The notes under the pieces are model-generated. The model saw nothing but the letters and a program-made list of their open reading frames with translations, was not told where the DNA came from and searched no databases. From Coleophoma eucalyptorum (lineage: Eukaryota; Ascomycota; Leotiomycetes; Helotiales; Dermateaceae), in assembly GCA_026120035.1 (NCBI GenBank), contig JALRME010000001.1:1625909-1689908 (forward strand): a stretch of 64,000 nt of DNA, in the 5' to 3' direction. The translations under genes and the position numbers were made by a program. Below, in pieces: positions 44,572-63,299 of the stretch; positions within the stretch are counted from its first letter, which is position 1; each line of letters opens with the position of its first letter.

Positions 44572-45940
44572 TCATGATATGTACACCTTTTTAACGCTAT
44601 CCGCACGGAAGATCTCCCCATTCCGAAGATCCTTCACGCTGGCTGCAGGAAGTCCCGCTTTGCGAGAGTATTCCTCGAGCCGTTGTCTTCCATAGACATG
44701 GCCATTTCCTAACAGAACAAGGTCACTTTCGACATGGCTCTTTGTGTGGTGCGCATATGGAACGTTCCGAGCTAGGTCATTGAGCTCGGTGGAGCAGATC
44801 GGGCATACAGATGTCGTCACGGATAGGGATGAGTTGGGTGATATAGATGATGGATGAAGGGAGTGGCATGAGGGGGTTTTGAGTGCTGACAGTCCCGCTG
44901 ACAGAGCTACGTGGAGTAGCGGTACTGGTGGGAGGGAGAGGAGACTATTATGTGTTGTTGTGAAGAGGTGTGCAAGCGTTGACCATCGGGAAGGAGAGTA
45001 GAGATCCTGGAGAAGAATGTCAGAACTGAGGGGGGTTATGAATGTAAGTCACACTTACCCCATATGGATCTGCTCGAGCTCCCGGTGGAAATGCAAGGAG
45101 ACCGCAGGCTTGTTGGACTTCTCTTGGATAGCTGTCCTTGAACGGCAAAAGATACTTTCGAGCATGTGCTATGGATTCGATTTGTTTAGTTTGGTCCTTG
45201 GTGCGGACAAGTTCAATGAATTGCTGGAAGCGGAGCATGAATTCCAGGTTGCTCTGTAGATTCTGTAAGCTTGGGGAATATCTCGGGCGTTGCTGATACC
45301 TACATCCATCTTTCTAAGTTCTTTCTTGTTCTCCGCGCACCACGACAAGGCTTCTGTGACAGAGCCATTCCTCAAGCTTTCCCGTATTCGGCTCATCTGT
45401 ACAAAGGTGTCGACGTCTACTAAATCCTCGATTTGCTTCTCTCTAGCTAGCTCTCTGGCACTGTCTTTGTACCCGTATCTGAGAAGATAGTCTACCAGCA
45501 ATCGATCGAGTCGAGTTCTTGACCATGCATCGTATTTAACATCTTCTAGGCTCTGCATTCCATACAATTCTCCAAGATGCCGTATCCTTGAAGCCGATTG
45601 GTTATGTATACGGCTCTCTTCCTCCGAGTATGTTGTGAGCTTCCTCTTGAGACCTCGCATTCGAGCTATCATGGCGTCAAGATTCTGCACGACCGTATCA
45701 GGATCGGAGGAAGATTGCAGAGATGCCTCGGTGGTTTCTTTGAGGGAGTTTTTAAGTAGAGTGGTATCCTTTTCCACAGCGAGGTGCGCTGCTTTGAAGT
45801 TCTTTCGTAACAATTCATGGGGTAGACGGAGAAGCGGTTGGTCCTGGCTGGAGTTAGTGGTGAGAGACGATCTAGAAAAACACACATACAAGTATAAGGT
45901 GCGATTCAGGGTTCAGCTTGGAAGTTATATGATCCGCCAT
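44572..45940 (-). CDS. FYV10: GID/CTLH E3 ligase subunit Fyv10 (Gid9)
   Basis: Four exons (45940-45890, 45843-45304, 45253-45059, 45006-44572) all join in phase 0 and give 406 residues. The N-terminus [15 protein letters not shown] leads into [20 protein letters not shown], conserved in this family. LisH ([20 protein letters not shown], about 127-160) and CTLH ([20 protein letters not shown], about 165-220) follow, then the CRA region ([17 protein letters not shown] onward). The C-terminal RING-like domain begins CPICSTEL and ends [17 protein letters not shown]; it lacks several canonical zinc ligands, as is normal for Gid9/MAEA-type RINGs. Gid9 pairs with Gid2 as the catalytic module that ubiquitinates gluconeogenic enzymes. 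The RING exon also carries a hydrophobic low-complexity linker. Confidence 0.93.
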
Positions 45941-47586
45941 CGTGGAGGACGACGTTGGTAACCACTGAGCGCTGGACGATAATTGCTATAAGCTCTTGAG
46001 AGGCTAATGCTCGATTCATACACCTCGTTCAACTTCAGAGACCCAGCGATATAGTGTACACCTAATCAGAACCAAATCAAATCGTCAGTGATTGCTAGTC
46101 TGTCTGTATCGAGATGTTTCTGCGAGCCCCAACCACACTTCAAAGTAACACCACCACAAAGCCCGGCATGCGGTCATACGGAGGTTATTGCCGGGCGGTG
46201 TCTCACGATACGTACGGGAGTCCTACGGCTACTTGCGCGACCCAGATGTGCAATTCGCCCTGCCGAAGACTTCTAAGCAGGCTAGTCTCAAAGTAGAAAG
46301 GTCGAAACTGTACTCATTCGTCAGGTCAGCTGGTTTTTTCGTGACCTACCTAACACGTGAACACTTTCAACCACTTCCCCCTTCATCTTTGACCTACAAA
46401 GCCAGAAGGTGTGCTGCAATTGTCCCAATAAGTACAAGAATCCATCAGTTGATCCTCCAGTCTCAGCGCTCCACGACTCTTCTTCCAACCAAATCGTGGT
46501 ATATACATCGAGACCAGCTCACGCGTTGATCACGAGGCCCGCTTCCTTCCACCTTCTGGAGCGTCCAGAACCATCGAGGCATCGCATCGCGCACCTTTGA
46601 TCCAACAGATTTAAAGTGTAAGCACTCCTTCCCTTCATTCCGGACTCAGTGCAACGCTTTTGAAGCACAGGAATTGACGGTGTTGAAGTGATATCGTCGG
46701 ATACGCGTCGAGCTACCACTATCGATCGCATCGGCTCTAGAGGTCGGGTCCAGATAACAAGGTATGTTTTTGCGTCTTCCCACCTTCCTACCCGCTCTGC
46801 CCCAACCTGACAAGTCTGGATTTCTTCTTCCAATGATCCATTCTGTGGAACTTTCGACCGTCAGATCTAGTGGTCTGGTCAAGTTCACGCGACCCAGAGG
46901 CTCTCTATCGTTCGGTTGGAGAGTGAAGGTCAGCCCGGAAGCTGTCGCGTCTCTCGTTGGCTCAGCCAGCTCTTTGCGCCTCGCCTGTCACCGGATCGCA
47001 AACACAACAACTGCACTGCTACTGCTCCCATCCTATATTTCCCAACTCCACGCAGTACGGAAACAATGCAGTCACACGTTCGCCGAGTCTCGAACAATGC
47101 ATGGCGACGCGCTTGTCGTATTGTTGCTTAGTATTATTCTGCACGCTGCTTCACTTCCATGATCTTAAACAGAGGTCGGAGCCTCGCAAGTGCAAAGGAG
47201 ATAGGCTTTGCCATATCTCGCATCGAAGTCTACCGCTTCTCTATTGCTACACAAAACCTGCATGGACACGTGCTGACCTTGTAGGTACTACTTCGAGATA
47301 CACAGGAACCGTTCGATCGACGTATCGAACAACAATACTGCAGCGGAACGATTCAAGATCCATAGCGACCTACATTTTGTGCAACACCGCAACGTACTTG
47401 CACAGGAGTCGCAGACACGTCAATTCCTCTCAATAGAATCCATATTTCCATTGAGGGCGAGCTGTAGCTTGAAGAAGACGTTCAATCTCCTAAGTACACC
47501 GCACTTACTCCGAGTATCCCGTCGCAGGACTCTCTACTTTCAATAATAAACAAGGCGTGTCCTAAGGGCCCCTAATACGTATCACA
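45941..47586. promoter_or_regulatory. Divergent region FYV10 / CBF1
   Basis: 1.65 kb between divergent start codons. Several overlapping frames (46188-47436) are chance or leader sequence; no motif is seen. The length suggests a long CBF1 leader, possibly with a 5' UTR intron. Confidence 0.45.
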
Positions 47587-48465
47587 ATGTCAGACATGGA
47601 CCTTGAGCATTCAGGCTTGCAAGAAGTTGCAAATGCCGTACGGGGAGATGTTGGATCTGAAAGTAATTCGTCACAAAAGCGCAAGCGCGACCCTTCAGAC
47701 CAGGGCGTATCAGCTGATGCCTCGAGAGGTCTCCGCAATAAGCGTGTATCCCCAAACGACTCAGGTGACCAGTCGGTTGAGTCTTTGCAAGACTTCACGA
47801 ACCATGGAAATACTGATCAAAATGGTGGCTCCGACAATGCTGCTGCAACTGCCGCCGCCGCCCTCGGGGGCGTTTATCCAACCATGACTATTCCCCAACC
47901 TACAGATCTCTCATTCGCCACTCAAGATTCAGAAGAACGTAACGACCCATCATTTATGCCTGACAGTCAGGATGACAGATTCATGAACCGGGACATGCAC
48001 ACCACCACCCCCATGAGTGGACGAGGCACAGGAAAGCCAGCTGTAGGTTCTGACGAATGGCACAAGGTCCGCAAGGATAACCATAAGGAAGGCAAGTTGT
48101 GTTTTTCTTTCAGGTTTTAATAAAATTGCTAATCGTTTGTAGTTGAGCGTCGTCGACGAGAGACAATTAACGAAGGTATCAACGAGCTTGCCAAGATAGT
48201 ACCCGGATGTGAAAAGAACAAGGGTTCTATTTTGCAACGCGCTGTCTCTTTCATTACGCAACTGAAGGAGAATGAGACCCAAAATATCGAGAAGTGGACT
48301 TTGGAGAAGCTTTTGACTGAGCAAGCCATTGCCGAGCTGAGCACCAGCAACGATAAGCTCAAGGCCGAGTGTGAGAGAGCATGGCGTGAAGTCGAGACTT
48401 GGAAGAAGACGTGTCAGAGCGCTGGCTTGGCTCCTAAGAAGGAAGATGGGCCAGGTGATATCTAG
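47587..48465 (+). CDS. CBF1: bHLH factor Cbf1 (centromere/E-box binding)
   Basis: Two exons (47587-48091, 48143-48465) give 275 residues. The N-terminal 155 residues are acidic and disordered. The bHLH domain spans the splice: DEWHKVRKDNHKE joins VERRRRETINEGINELAKIV. The residues that read the CACGTG E-box (His, Glu and Arg in HKEVERRRR) are present. A leucine-rich coil follows (EKLLTEQAIAELSTSNDKLK) for dimerisation. Cbf1 binds CDEI at yeast centromeres and E-boxes of methionine, and in many fungi respiratory or ribosomal, genes. The intron 48092-48142 uses a GC donor (GCAAGT) with a CTAAT branch and TAG acceptor; only this splice restores the conserved helix. No GT donor gives an in-frame bHLH. 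Confidence 0.95.
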
Positions 48466-49415
48466 TGATCCCATGTGGCGTTTTCCGTTTCGTTTCGATG
48501 CGATTTGTTATGTTCAAGGAGCCATGTTGAATTGATTGGACCCTTTATTCGGCGTTTCTATAAGTATTTGACGACTTCTACTTGTGCTATCGAGCTTCAT
48601 GGACGCGGAGTGCCTACTCCCCTCTCTTAGGTGGAGCTTGGAGGCTGCTGGTGTTAAAAAAACATATCGTGGATTTTCTGGAGGTCTTTCGTTCTTTCAT
48701 TGCATGAAGGCGGCGGTGGCTATTTTGCAAGCAGCCGAGGCTTTAGATCAGAAGTGAATGTTTCTTACAGCCACTACTGGCGCGTTGCGAAATAAATCTC
48801 TTGTTTGATACTTGAAAATCAATCAAATTCCAGCACAGATTTGCTTATGATGGCCGATTACTGCTAAATTTTTTGTATGATTGAGCTTGCGTACCTTAAT
48901 TCACAAGCCTGTTGATAAGGCTGAGGAAGCCGTACCCAGCACGGCAGCATTAGGCCGATTTGCCGACCATTTTATCTGACGTCTTTTGTGCTAAATGAGC
49001 GTAAGACTACCTACTGCTGATCAGGGGCAATACTGCTCACAGATCTCTGATTCACATAATCTGCACAACTACAAATTCCAGAATGGATCTGATAATTGCA
49101 GACGCAAATGCCAACGCAAGCAGAATACACACAGCCTCGCCCGCGCAAGACATGCCGTTCCCCGTCAAGCCCAATGCGCTGCGTCATTGGCCGGATCGGG
49201 GGTTTGTAATGCTCGTTGCGTCGGAGTTATCGCATTGCATGTCTCCACCCCAATTTTGACCTAACAAAGCAAAGCCGCGCTACCTCATCATGAACTTTTA
49301 GTCCGCCTCTTGAGTCTCGTTTCGCCCATTTCTTTCCCTTATCAATAACCAAGCACTGCTACTCATTCGTCTACTTGCAGGCGAGAGGGTAATCAGAGCT
49401 CTATACTTGTTGGGA
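48466..49415. other. Intergenic, promoter side of the ABC transporter
   Basis: Holds the CBF1 3' UTR and the transporter promoter. The small frame 48995-49264 shows no motif. Confidence 0.5.
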
Positions 49416-54920
<5,505 letters not shown>

Positions 54921-55509
54921 TGCTCTTCCGTACCCTGTACATCATTTGTCTTACCCAGGTTCTCCTTTCTCTTCCGTGGTATTTGTGTGCGAGTAAGAAA
55001 AGTCTTTGTAGTGCAGCAAACAAAAGCGCAAACGATGGGAAAACAATTGGAGGAAATTTGTACTGTGGGATAGTAGGCTGTGGGAACACAATATAGAATG
55101 CACATTCAATCACGTAGTTGTGACCATCGCTCAGTTGCTCAATATGATATTTCTCTGTAATTCATGTATGGCTCCCGGCTTCAGCAACAATATGCAGGAT
55201 CCTCTTGTTCTCGTGTCTAGACCGGTCGAATTGGAAACCCTGATCTATGAGCGACTTCAATAACCGGAATCACTCCATCACTGCTTGGTGGACTGACTTA
55301 AGAAGTGCAGCAGTACGTAAAGCGTCCCGTCCGCGAAGCACGAAGAAAAGTCAACTGGAAACTCTCGTTGGAGGGAGCAGGACGGTGACCTCTGGAGGAG
55401 AAGCGGGGAAACAATCTCTCTCCATGCACGCTCACATACATTGCTGCGAACACCCGAAAATAACCTCGATTTAATGTGCTTACCTATTCGTTCATTCCCT
55501 CTTAGCTCC

Positions 55510-55575
55510 CATAGATCACTTTTTTTCCCCCTCTCTGTTTTCTCACACACACTCTCTCTCCTGCCCTCAGTGGCT
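55510..55575. promoter_or_regulatory. Pyrimidine-rich promoter-like block
   Basis: Dense T and C runs with CACACACA/CTCTCTCTC on the plus strand resemble the CT blocks seen around fungal transcription starts. No adjacent gene is identified, so this is tentative. Confidence 0.3.
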
Positions 55576-55736
55576 TCCCTCACCATCTTTCCTCTCCTAA
55601 TTACCCTCTTTGTATTATTAGCAAATGCCCGTGGGGCGAACGGGTCGGGCCGGTTTGGGCTTTGGATGCGAGAGGTCTAGAGTTGTGAACATGATTCTAC
55701 CTTTGTATACGCGAGTACTAGGTAGGAAAGTAGGTA

Positions 55737-55756
55737 GGAAGGAAGGAAGGAAGGAA
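55737..55756. repeat. (GGAA)5 microsatellite
   Basis: Five perfect GGAA units, flanked by imperfect AGGTAGG units on the left. Confidence 0.92.
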
Positions 55757-56707
55757 GGGAGGGAGAACAGAAGCATAAACCAGACTATCCGAATATACTT
55801 TAATGACCCTACACAAATTTATAGGGAGCTGCCCAGCCCCCCTGCCCTTATCTCAAGATAAAGAACGGAAGGAAGGAGGGGGGAAGGGGGAATAAGGGTC
55901 TGTAGAGATTGACGAATGTGTATGTCTTGTAGCATTGTCTCGCAGGCAAGCTATGAATTGTTTTTCCCTTCTGGAGTTTTCTTGCCATGCTCTTAACATG
56001 TGAATCTGAGCAGACTGCCAATTAAAGTATATGAGCGCGCTAGTAACCCTAGTTTAAAGAGGTAGATCCCGGAAGGATCAAGAGGCACAGAATTGGTATT
56101 TTCGTAGACGAGATGTTCGATAGATGAAACAAAGTTTTCCGCTCGGGTTTAGAGATACTGAAGTGGCTGGATTTGAAATTGGGGGTTGTTTTGGTGGTGG
56201 TGGTGCAAGGGGCCAAGGAAAGGTGGGGAAAGGAACGATGTACTGAGTAGTGTCAGTGATGGATGGGACTCTCAGAAATAAACACCTGTTTGAATGCTTC
56301 TTCTCTTCGATCCTGTCCCACTTTTCTTGTTTGCTTTCAAGATCTGTGTACTACACGTCATATACAGTTGATGGAAACAGTAGGTAGATGGCTACAAGAT
56401 CCATTCCATGCTATGAACCTACTTATTCGAGTATAGTACTGGGTGTACAGTACCATTATTGACCCACACGGCCCGCGCCATGCTGATCCTCAAATACCCA
56501 GACTACTCCACCAGGTGGTGTCGAACACGAAACCCCGTTAAATAGGGTAGCCAGGTTTTATTATCAAATGCATCCCAATATCAGTACTGAAATTTGCCAC
56601 AGCGAATCCATTACGAAATGATGGACCGCTGACGACATGACTTTAAACACGGCAAACAAGGGTTGGTCCTAGCTTTCTACTGCTATTAAGCAGAGAGAAG
56701 CGACGAC

Positions 56708-56764
56708 AGGGCAGGGCAGGGCAGGGCATGACATGGCAGGGCCGGGAAGGGTAGGGTAGGGTAG
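56708..56764. repeat. G-rich GGGCA / GGGTA tandem tract
   Basis: Repeated AGGGC units are followed by a short gap and then GGGTAGGGTAGGGTAG. At least four closely spaced GGG runs make a G-quadruplex possible on the plus strand. The GGGTA units differ from the usual telomere repeat only by one base in phase, but the tract is short and internal. Confidence 0.85.
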
Positions 56765-59700
56765 AGTAGCTGTGCTGGAGGATCGTAGATATAAAATTTG
56801 ACGGCACTCAGAACAGAAGGAATGAAGACTTTTGCAAACAACTCGTCTTCCACGTCTTCCGGGTCTTCGTTGTCCGAGCCCGCCGTGGCAGAGACAAAAA
56901 AAGCGTTCATGCGTGCTCAGTGTAGGCAGTGATCGCCACTCTCTTGAACGGCGTGCAACGCTCGACGCCAGGGGAACTGCATAAGACTTAAGGTTCCAGA
57001 ATGGTTGTTAAGTGAAACCAAGGAGCTAGCTTTCTGTCATATACGACGAGGTTGTACAAGTCCTTCATTGACCCAGTAGCAGTCACGGGAAGTCGAAATG
57101 TCGTTGTAAATTTGGATGGGGGAAGGAATTTCGTACTTCGCTTGCGATATGAAGGAGCGGGTGCGGGAGCTACAGTGATCGCAGTATAGTGGAGTCAGTA
57201 CTCTCTGGACATTCATCCCATCACTGGAACTCGGCCAAATCATCGGCCATAGGAGGAGAAGGAGGAGTAGGAGGCAATGGATGAGATGGACAGTTTGAAA
57301 CACCGGAGACTTCAGCTGGATCTAGATGCCTAGTTGTGGCTGATTTGATTGATGCTCTGTTTGCGACGCCCATGGCTCGCGGAAGCAGACGAGGACTCGA
57401 GCCCTTGGGCAAGGAGGGCAGAAGCAGAGCGGAAGTCAGGACTGAAAAGGCAAAAGGGCAGGGATCGGACATAAAGTCTTACAACTCCGCTGCTTGTTGC
57501 TTCTTTCTGCTCTTTGGTCTGGTCCGGCAAGGTCAGCGGGGGACCGGATTGACTCCAGGGTACAGAGTGTGGCACTGGGGATGGATGGCCCAAAGCCGGG
57601 GTAAGCGACAGGGACTGGAATGGTGCCTTATGCATGAAATCGTGAGACCAGCTGACCGGCAGCAAGCGGTTTCTCTGCGCGGATGTGAATTCCACTCCGT
57701 GAGCTGAGCACGCTGAGGTAAGAGAGATAAGCATTTTCGGCCAGGAAAAGCCTTTGCTTCTGTCCACCTCCGAAGGGATGCAGGGAAGGGCCACACGTGA
57801 ACACCACCGTCTTTGCTCGACGCTGGAAAAGGACACCGCCGTTCTCTCTCCCTCCTCTCTCCCTCTGTGCCGCGCAACCCCACTGGCTCGTATTGCCATT
57901 GGTGGTGCTTTGGATTGCGGATGGGGGCTAACCCCAATGCCTCCAGCCTCCAACAGCCTACTCAGCCGGGCGAGGGTGAAGCAGAACTGTATTGACGATC
58001 TTAATACTGTTGTTGGTGTGTCTGTCCGGAGACAATCCTCCGTTCTGGCTGGATCCAATCAACCTCGTGTTTATGCGAGTAGAGCGATCCCCCAATCAGC
58101 CACCAGTCCCCTCCAGCGATGCAAGAATGCGCACATATCACCCTTCTTCGTTCGTCCCATGCCACCCTACCTCGATCCTTATAAGATTGGCTATGATTTT
58201 GTGTGACGACGATTGCTCTTTGCCATCAGATACCGGCTGGGAAGGATGCGGTTAAGTTAGACTATTTGAGATGGTACGTACAAGTGTCCGATGTCCCATG
58301 TACCTGAGCTATCCGCAATTAACGACTTCGCGGGGTCCAAGGTACGCCGACGAAAGTTCCTTCAGAGGTTCCCCACAAACAACAGATCCCTTACAGGCCT
58401 TACAGGCAGAGGTGCAATCTTTGCCCTCCCAACTCAAAGGAGGAATTCCTTCCTGATAAATGTATTCAAACCCTCATGCATGTATGTATACGTTGCAATC
58501 CAGACTTGACGATGCGGCGCACCACTCCATGCACAGTGACGGTGAAGGGCATTATATCTGGTGAGGTTGATGCCTTGCAAAATATGTCCTTCGTATGTAT
58601 GCTTTAAAGATACGCACTCCCGCATGACCTTGGACTCCTTCATGCTCGTTGGTTTCTTCATGGCACAAAGTCAAGGACACAGACCAACGGCCTGAACGGA
58701 ATTGCGCAAGGGATACTTGCATGTGGACTACTGAGTTCTGTTTTGAGTTTCGGGGAAACGGGTGACGGATAAAGAAAGTTACTTCAAGAATGGCGTCAAA
58801 GGTTCGTCCTTGAAACCAACCATGTGTGGTTGTTGGCGGAAAGGGCCAACGGCGAATGGCACCTAAGACGTCCGTGCAATCAGGCTGTTCTGAATGTATC
58901 CCTAGCAAAAGCCAAACGGCCGCTTAGGAGCCTAATGCCATTTCCAATCTCGACGATCGAAGACAAGGTTGGTTCCAATGTAACCAAGTTCCATGCCTCG
59001 ATCTATCATCCAACCAAGATCTGGAGTATGTATTAAATGCCCTTGCCATAACTTGCGTGCCAGGTAGGCTGAGAAATTGCGGCCACAGCGGCTGACGGGC
59101 ATCAATTCTTTTGTGTAAGCATAGTGTGTGTGCCTTCGGCACGACTTCAGCACAGCTTTTGCATAAAGGCGCCGCCTGAAGCACTAAAATAACCCACATT
59201 AACCCATGCGATACCGTAGGGTGCCAGTCTGTATTTCCTCATGACAGCGGAATGCTAGGGCTCAGTAATGGGGACTTCCGAGATGGAATATATTCATTCA
59301 ACTTGACCAGGCCGGAGACAAGCGAGCGAAGCGTACAGCTTACTTTAAATTGGTGACATTCCAGCGTTCCACATTGGGTGGCGTCCGGTATTGCTCTAAG
59401 AAGAAGGCCAAAAGATGGCAATTCAGATGAGCAAAATTTTCGGAGCCGAACCATTTCAAAATGTAGTCTATCGAAGAAACTTGTCCGTCATTAACCGACG
59501 TGTGGGACAAGTTTGCCACGTATGATAGTGAGCTATAGGCATATAAATGGATCGTAAGGCATATGTGTGGCTGTATTTAATAAGGGATATGGGCGGCTAA
59601 CGGCGACCAAGTGTGAGTCTGTCGGCTAGAAGAGAGTGTTGCGGTCCAGAATGTAGATGGGGGTCTTCAATGCCTCGTTCCGTGATCTTGCTGACGGGCA

Positions 59701-62700
59701 CTATAAGGAAGTTTGGAAGGAAGAAAGGAATCAGAGGAGAGCGGACATGAACGCATTTAGAAATAGAGTTTCGTGTGGGCCCTTTAAGGCCTGGAGGGGG
59801 CCAAGAGGGACAAGGATTGGTATCTCGACAACCTGTTATCTTCTGCATGCTGAACCTGTGAGCCCTGGCTCGAGCCTTGTCGTAGTCATTCGTTCCCCAA
59901 CCCAGTACCCACCTTTATTGTTGACTTCCAATGGCCTGGAATTATTGCCACTCATTTTCAACAGTGTGAAGAGGGTGATGCAATGTTAGGTGACGCGGCG
60001 CATAATGAAGAAGTGTTGGAAATGTAAGTTTGAAGGGGGGTTAAACCCACTAAAGCTCCGCTTTGTGCCAAAGCCCAAAGCACAGTAAAGTATAGTCGAA
60101 TATTGTTGATACCAAAAGCTCGTCTGCAAAGCGACCTCTTTACCTTACATACGCAATGATACTCAACAAGACATGACAAGGGTAACAAGACTGATGCATA
60201 TCTTCATCGATCCCTGATTCCGATCTCCTCGGAGAAAGAGTAAGGAAATAGCTGTGATGATTGCCTGGGTGAGTATTGGCCATATTTGACCCAATCTTAT
60301 AGCTAGTCCCTGAGTATTGGCAGATTAACCAAACAGCCTAAATCGAACCCTTTACCTAGCGTGTGATGGACCGTCGACACCCTCCATGGAACGCGGCCTT
60401 GCTGCTTGACCGGAGAATCATGAAGTGCTTGCCTTCGTGCGCATCGTGGTTGGATTAATCTTACTTTCTTTTCGGAGTCGTGTGAAAACCCAAGTGAAAC
60501 TAGGTTTGCAATGGTGCTGGCGTATGATGGCAGCGAAGACATCGTTGCCTGTGCTATTATGAGCATACCCTTGTTAGCCACAGGGCCTGGACTTTTCTTT
60601 TGACAAGTATTCGCTAGAATTCTTTTCTTTTTTCCTGCTAAGTTGCGTGTGACCATGCGGCGGTATGCAGGTTGGTTTGGAGTGCCACTGCCATTCAAGT
60701 CTGCCATCTTGAGCTGGTGGATCTGCATCCTAAGCTGTCACAATTTGATTCTGTCTTGCAGCTTTTGTAGATCTTGATCTTGCCGAGGAGATTGGAGAAT
60801 ATCATAAACGCTCGGCTATGACGCTTCTTTCTACCAATTTCTTGGTAAGCGCCAAAGCTGAGCCCCTGCACCATAGCCAAATAGGGCTTTCAATACTGAA
60901 GGTGCTAAAGTTCATAAGTCTGAAGGGCTTGTGTTCTTTTCTTTAATAGGGCAAGAACACGGCATACAGTATCGATTTTTGAGGAGATCTTGTTTGCCTC
61001 GTATTTCTGCAGATGTACGCTTTACTGGAGCGAGTGGCTTAAAATTGTTGTTGAAGAGACCGGACCAGAGCTGAGCCATGGGTGGGTAATCAGTGGACTC
61101 GTCGGCCAATCCATCAACATTATTGTCATCGTATTTACTTCCAAACCGTACGAGGCGACTTGGTTCTTGAGTAAACCAGTATACCTAGTCAACATCGCAT
61201 GGTTGATGACTGTCTTTTGCAGCGTGATTCAAGGTACAGCTTCCAGTTTGGAAAGCCAGACCATACCGCTCTGGCTTTTGCTGCATATACGTTTGTCGGA
61301 TTGAGACGTCGAGTGCGCCTCTGCTGGTTATGCCTTGGAATTTCTCTACCCAACATGGGCGATGGTGTGCTTACGTGCAGACGTCTGACTTGTGGCGCAC
61401 CACGAGGGCTGCTGGCTCTGCGTCTCATGTGCCTGACAATGAGCCTTGCTTTACGCCTCGCCCTGATGAGATTGGTGGTTGGGGCAAGAGTCCAAGAAAC
61501 GTCCACTTAGATCACACAAAGTATTGATCTCGGGGCAGTTACTAGCATTGATCATAGATCCATGTTGCATCAAAGAATGGGCTGTTACCCTCTATGCCAT
61601 TTATATAATCTGCAAAAGAATTGCGTCCAGTCGTTGTTTAAATTATAACCTCGGAGTTCGGTATGATTATCCTCTAGTATGGATGCTTGAACCTTGGTTC
61701 CCTGCTCGTATCTGCTTGGTGGTTGTAGCAGCTGGACCCGTTGTTGGGTCTCCACCTTGGTGCATGTCAGCCAACCATCGCATCGCCTCGCAACTGTGGG
61801 ACGAAGGGGATGAGCTTAAAGGGGAAAAGGCCCAAGTGTAGGTAGCATCTCTGCACTTGAAAGGTTCAGCTAAACAACGGGTAATGACGATCAAGATCTC
61901 TCCCGCTGTGGGGAATACTCGATTTGAATTCGGATAAGAAGGATCAATCAACTTTTCCTCAAATCGAGATATTGATAACTGACAGGGCAGGGTCATGGAA
62001 CTCTACATGCGAGGTCGGGAAAGTCTATTTCCAATGACCCTTTCGTTTAATAAGTTGCGCTGTCTAGTATGAAATTTGATGCTGCACACGTCTTGAAAAG
62101 GCTCTTCAACACCAGAGATTCAGCATTGGTGCTTGCGGTCTTAGGACCCTCGTCGTCGCACTGATGCATCTTCGCGTGGAGCCGGGCTCTGCCAAACCGG
62201 ATCGCCTTCATTTAATGTTGTGTAACGGCTTTCCACCCAACCAGCCATACAGGTAAGTGGGTGGCGTGATTTTTGTTGGACTTTGACTGTGCACCAAAAG
62301 CCCTGTAGGCACCGATCATGATTGAAAGTCTGGTAGTGGCTATACATTCCTAGAGTTCAGACTGGATAGGTCGCAGTGTGATATAGCACAAATGTACATT
62401 TTGACAGGTGGAAGGATTGGTTGGTCCTCCGATAGACAGAATTAAAGTCCTCCGCAATTTCTTGAAAGTCTGGATTGTTGTCGTCACAGCCGTGCTCTCC
62501 TTTGTTGCTTTTAATGTCGTTTCTTTTGGCGCGGAAGTCCCCCGGTGCGCGTGGTGACTGTTGGAACTCAAAATCAGTGGTAGTGCAAGATCTCCTCAGA
62601 AAAAAAGTGTCTGAGCGCGATGAAATCTGGCCCTTGTTGCATTTCTGTATCAAAAGCAAGTAGAATAATGACCTCCTTTCTTTTAATGTCCGACTCCAAA

Positions 62701-63278
62701 AGGCAGTGCTGAGCCGACGACATTCGAACGAAAAGCACAAGGACTGACCTAGGGCGGTAGGGTGGCTGCACATTTATGGTTCGCTAGACGACAGGCTTGG
62801 TTGGATCACCCGCATGCCGTTCCGATTTGGCAACGTGCACAGGTTGAGTTGCATGAAACAAATATTGGTGATTTGCGTCAAATAAAGCATCCAATCTGCA
62901 GATGGTAGGCAATTTGCTGCCTCTTCTCGACGGTAAGCTAGGATCGCTGTTGCGATATGCATCGGAAGCTCAGGGGAAAAGCGAGGTCGGAAGATGATCT
63001 CAACTGAGGTAGTTGCATGGAGACAGCTGACGTTGATGTTGAGCTCAGTAAGCTGAGTCGGGGGCAGGTCGCGTCGAGTCGCATCAAGCCGTGAGTCGGC
63101 CTGCTTCTTCCTGACTCTCTCATCGAGGCTGAATCGTGGCTCCGGCGTGGTATTCCGCAAGGGGTGCAATAGTAAGACTATAAGGAGCAGTTGTTTGATG
63201 GTACGACCGCCGATACTGTGAGCGACACTTGATCTAATGGCATCGACTTTCCTTGGCTTGCCGCTGTCAAAAAGAAAG

Positions 63279-63299
63279 CAAGGCAAGGCAAAGCAAGGC
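63279..63299. repeat. GCAAG short tandem tract
   Basis: GCAAGGCAAGGCAAAGCAAG-type units in an intergenic region. Related CCTTGG units recur at 63497-63518 and 63937-63954. Confidence 0.8.

Noticed and set aside
56745..56764. Telomere-like GGGTAG units
   Set aside because: Only three units, internal to an assembled region and next to GGGCA repeats; not a telomere.
57330..58206. Long frames on both strands near 57.3-58.2 kb
   Set aside because: They overlap each other in opposite directions in a GC-rich patch, without motifs.
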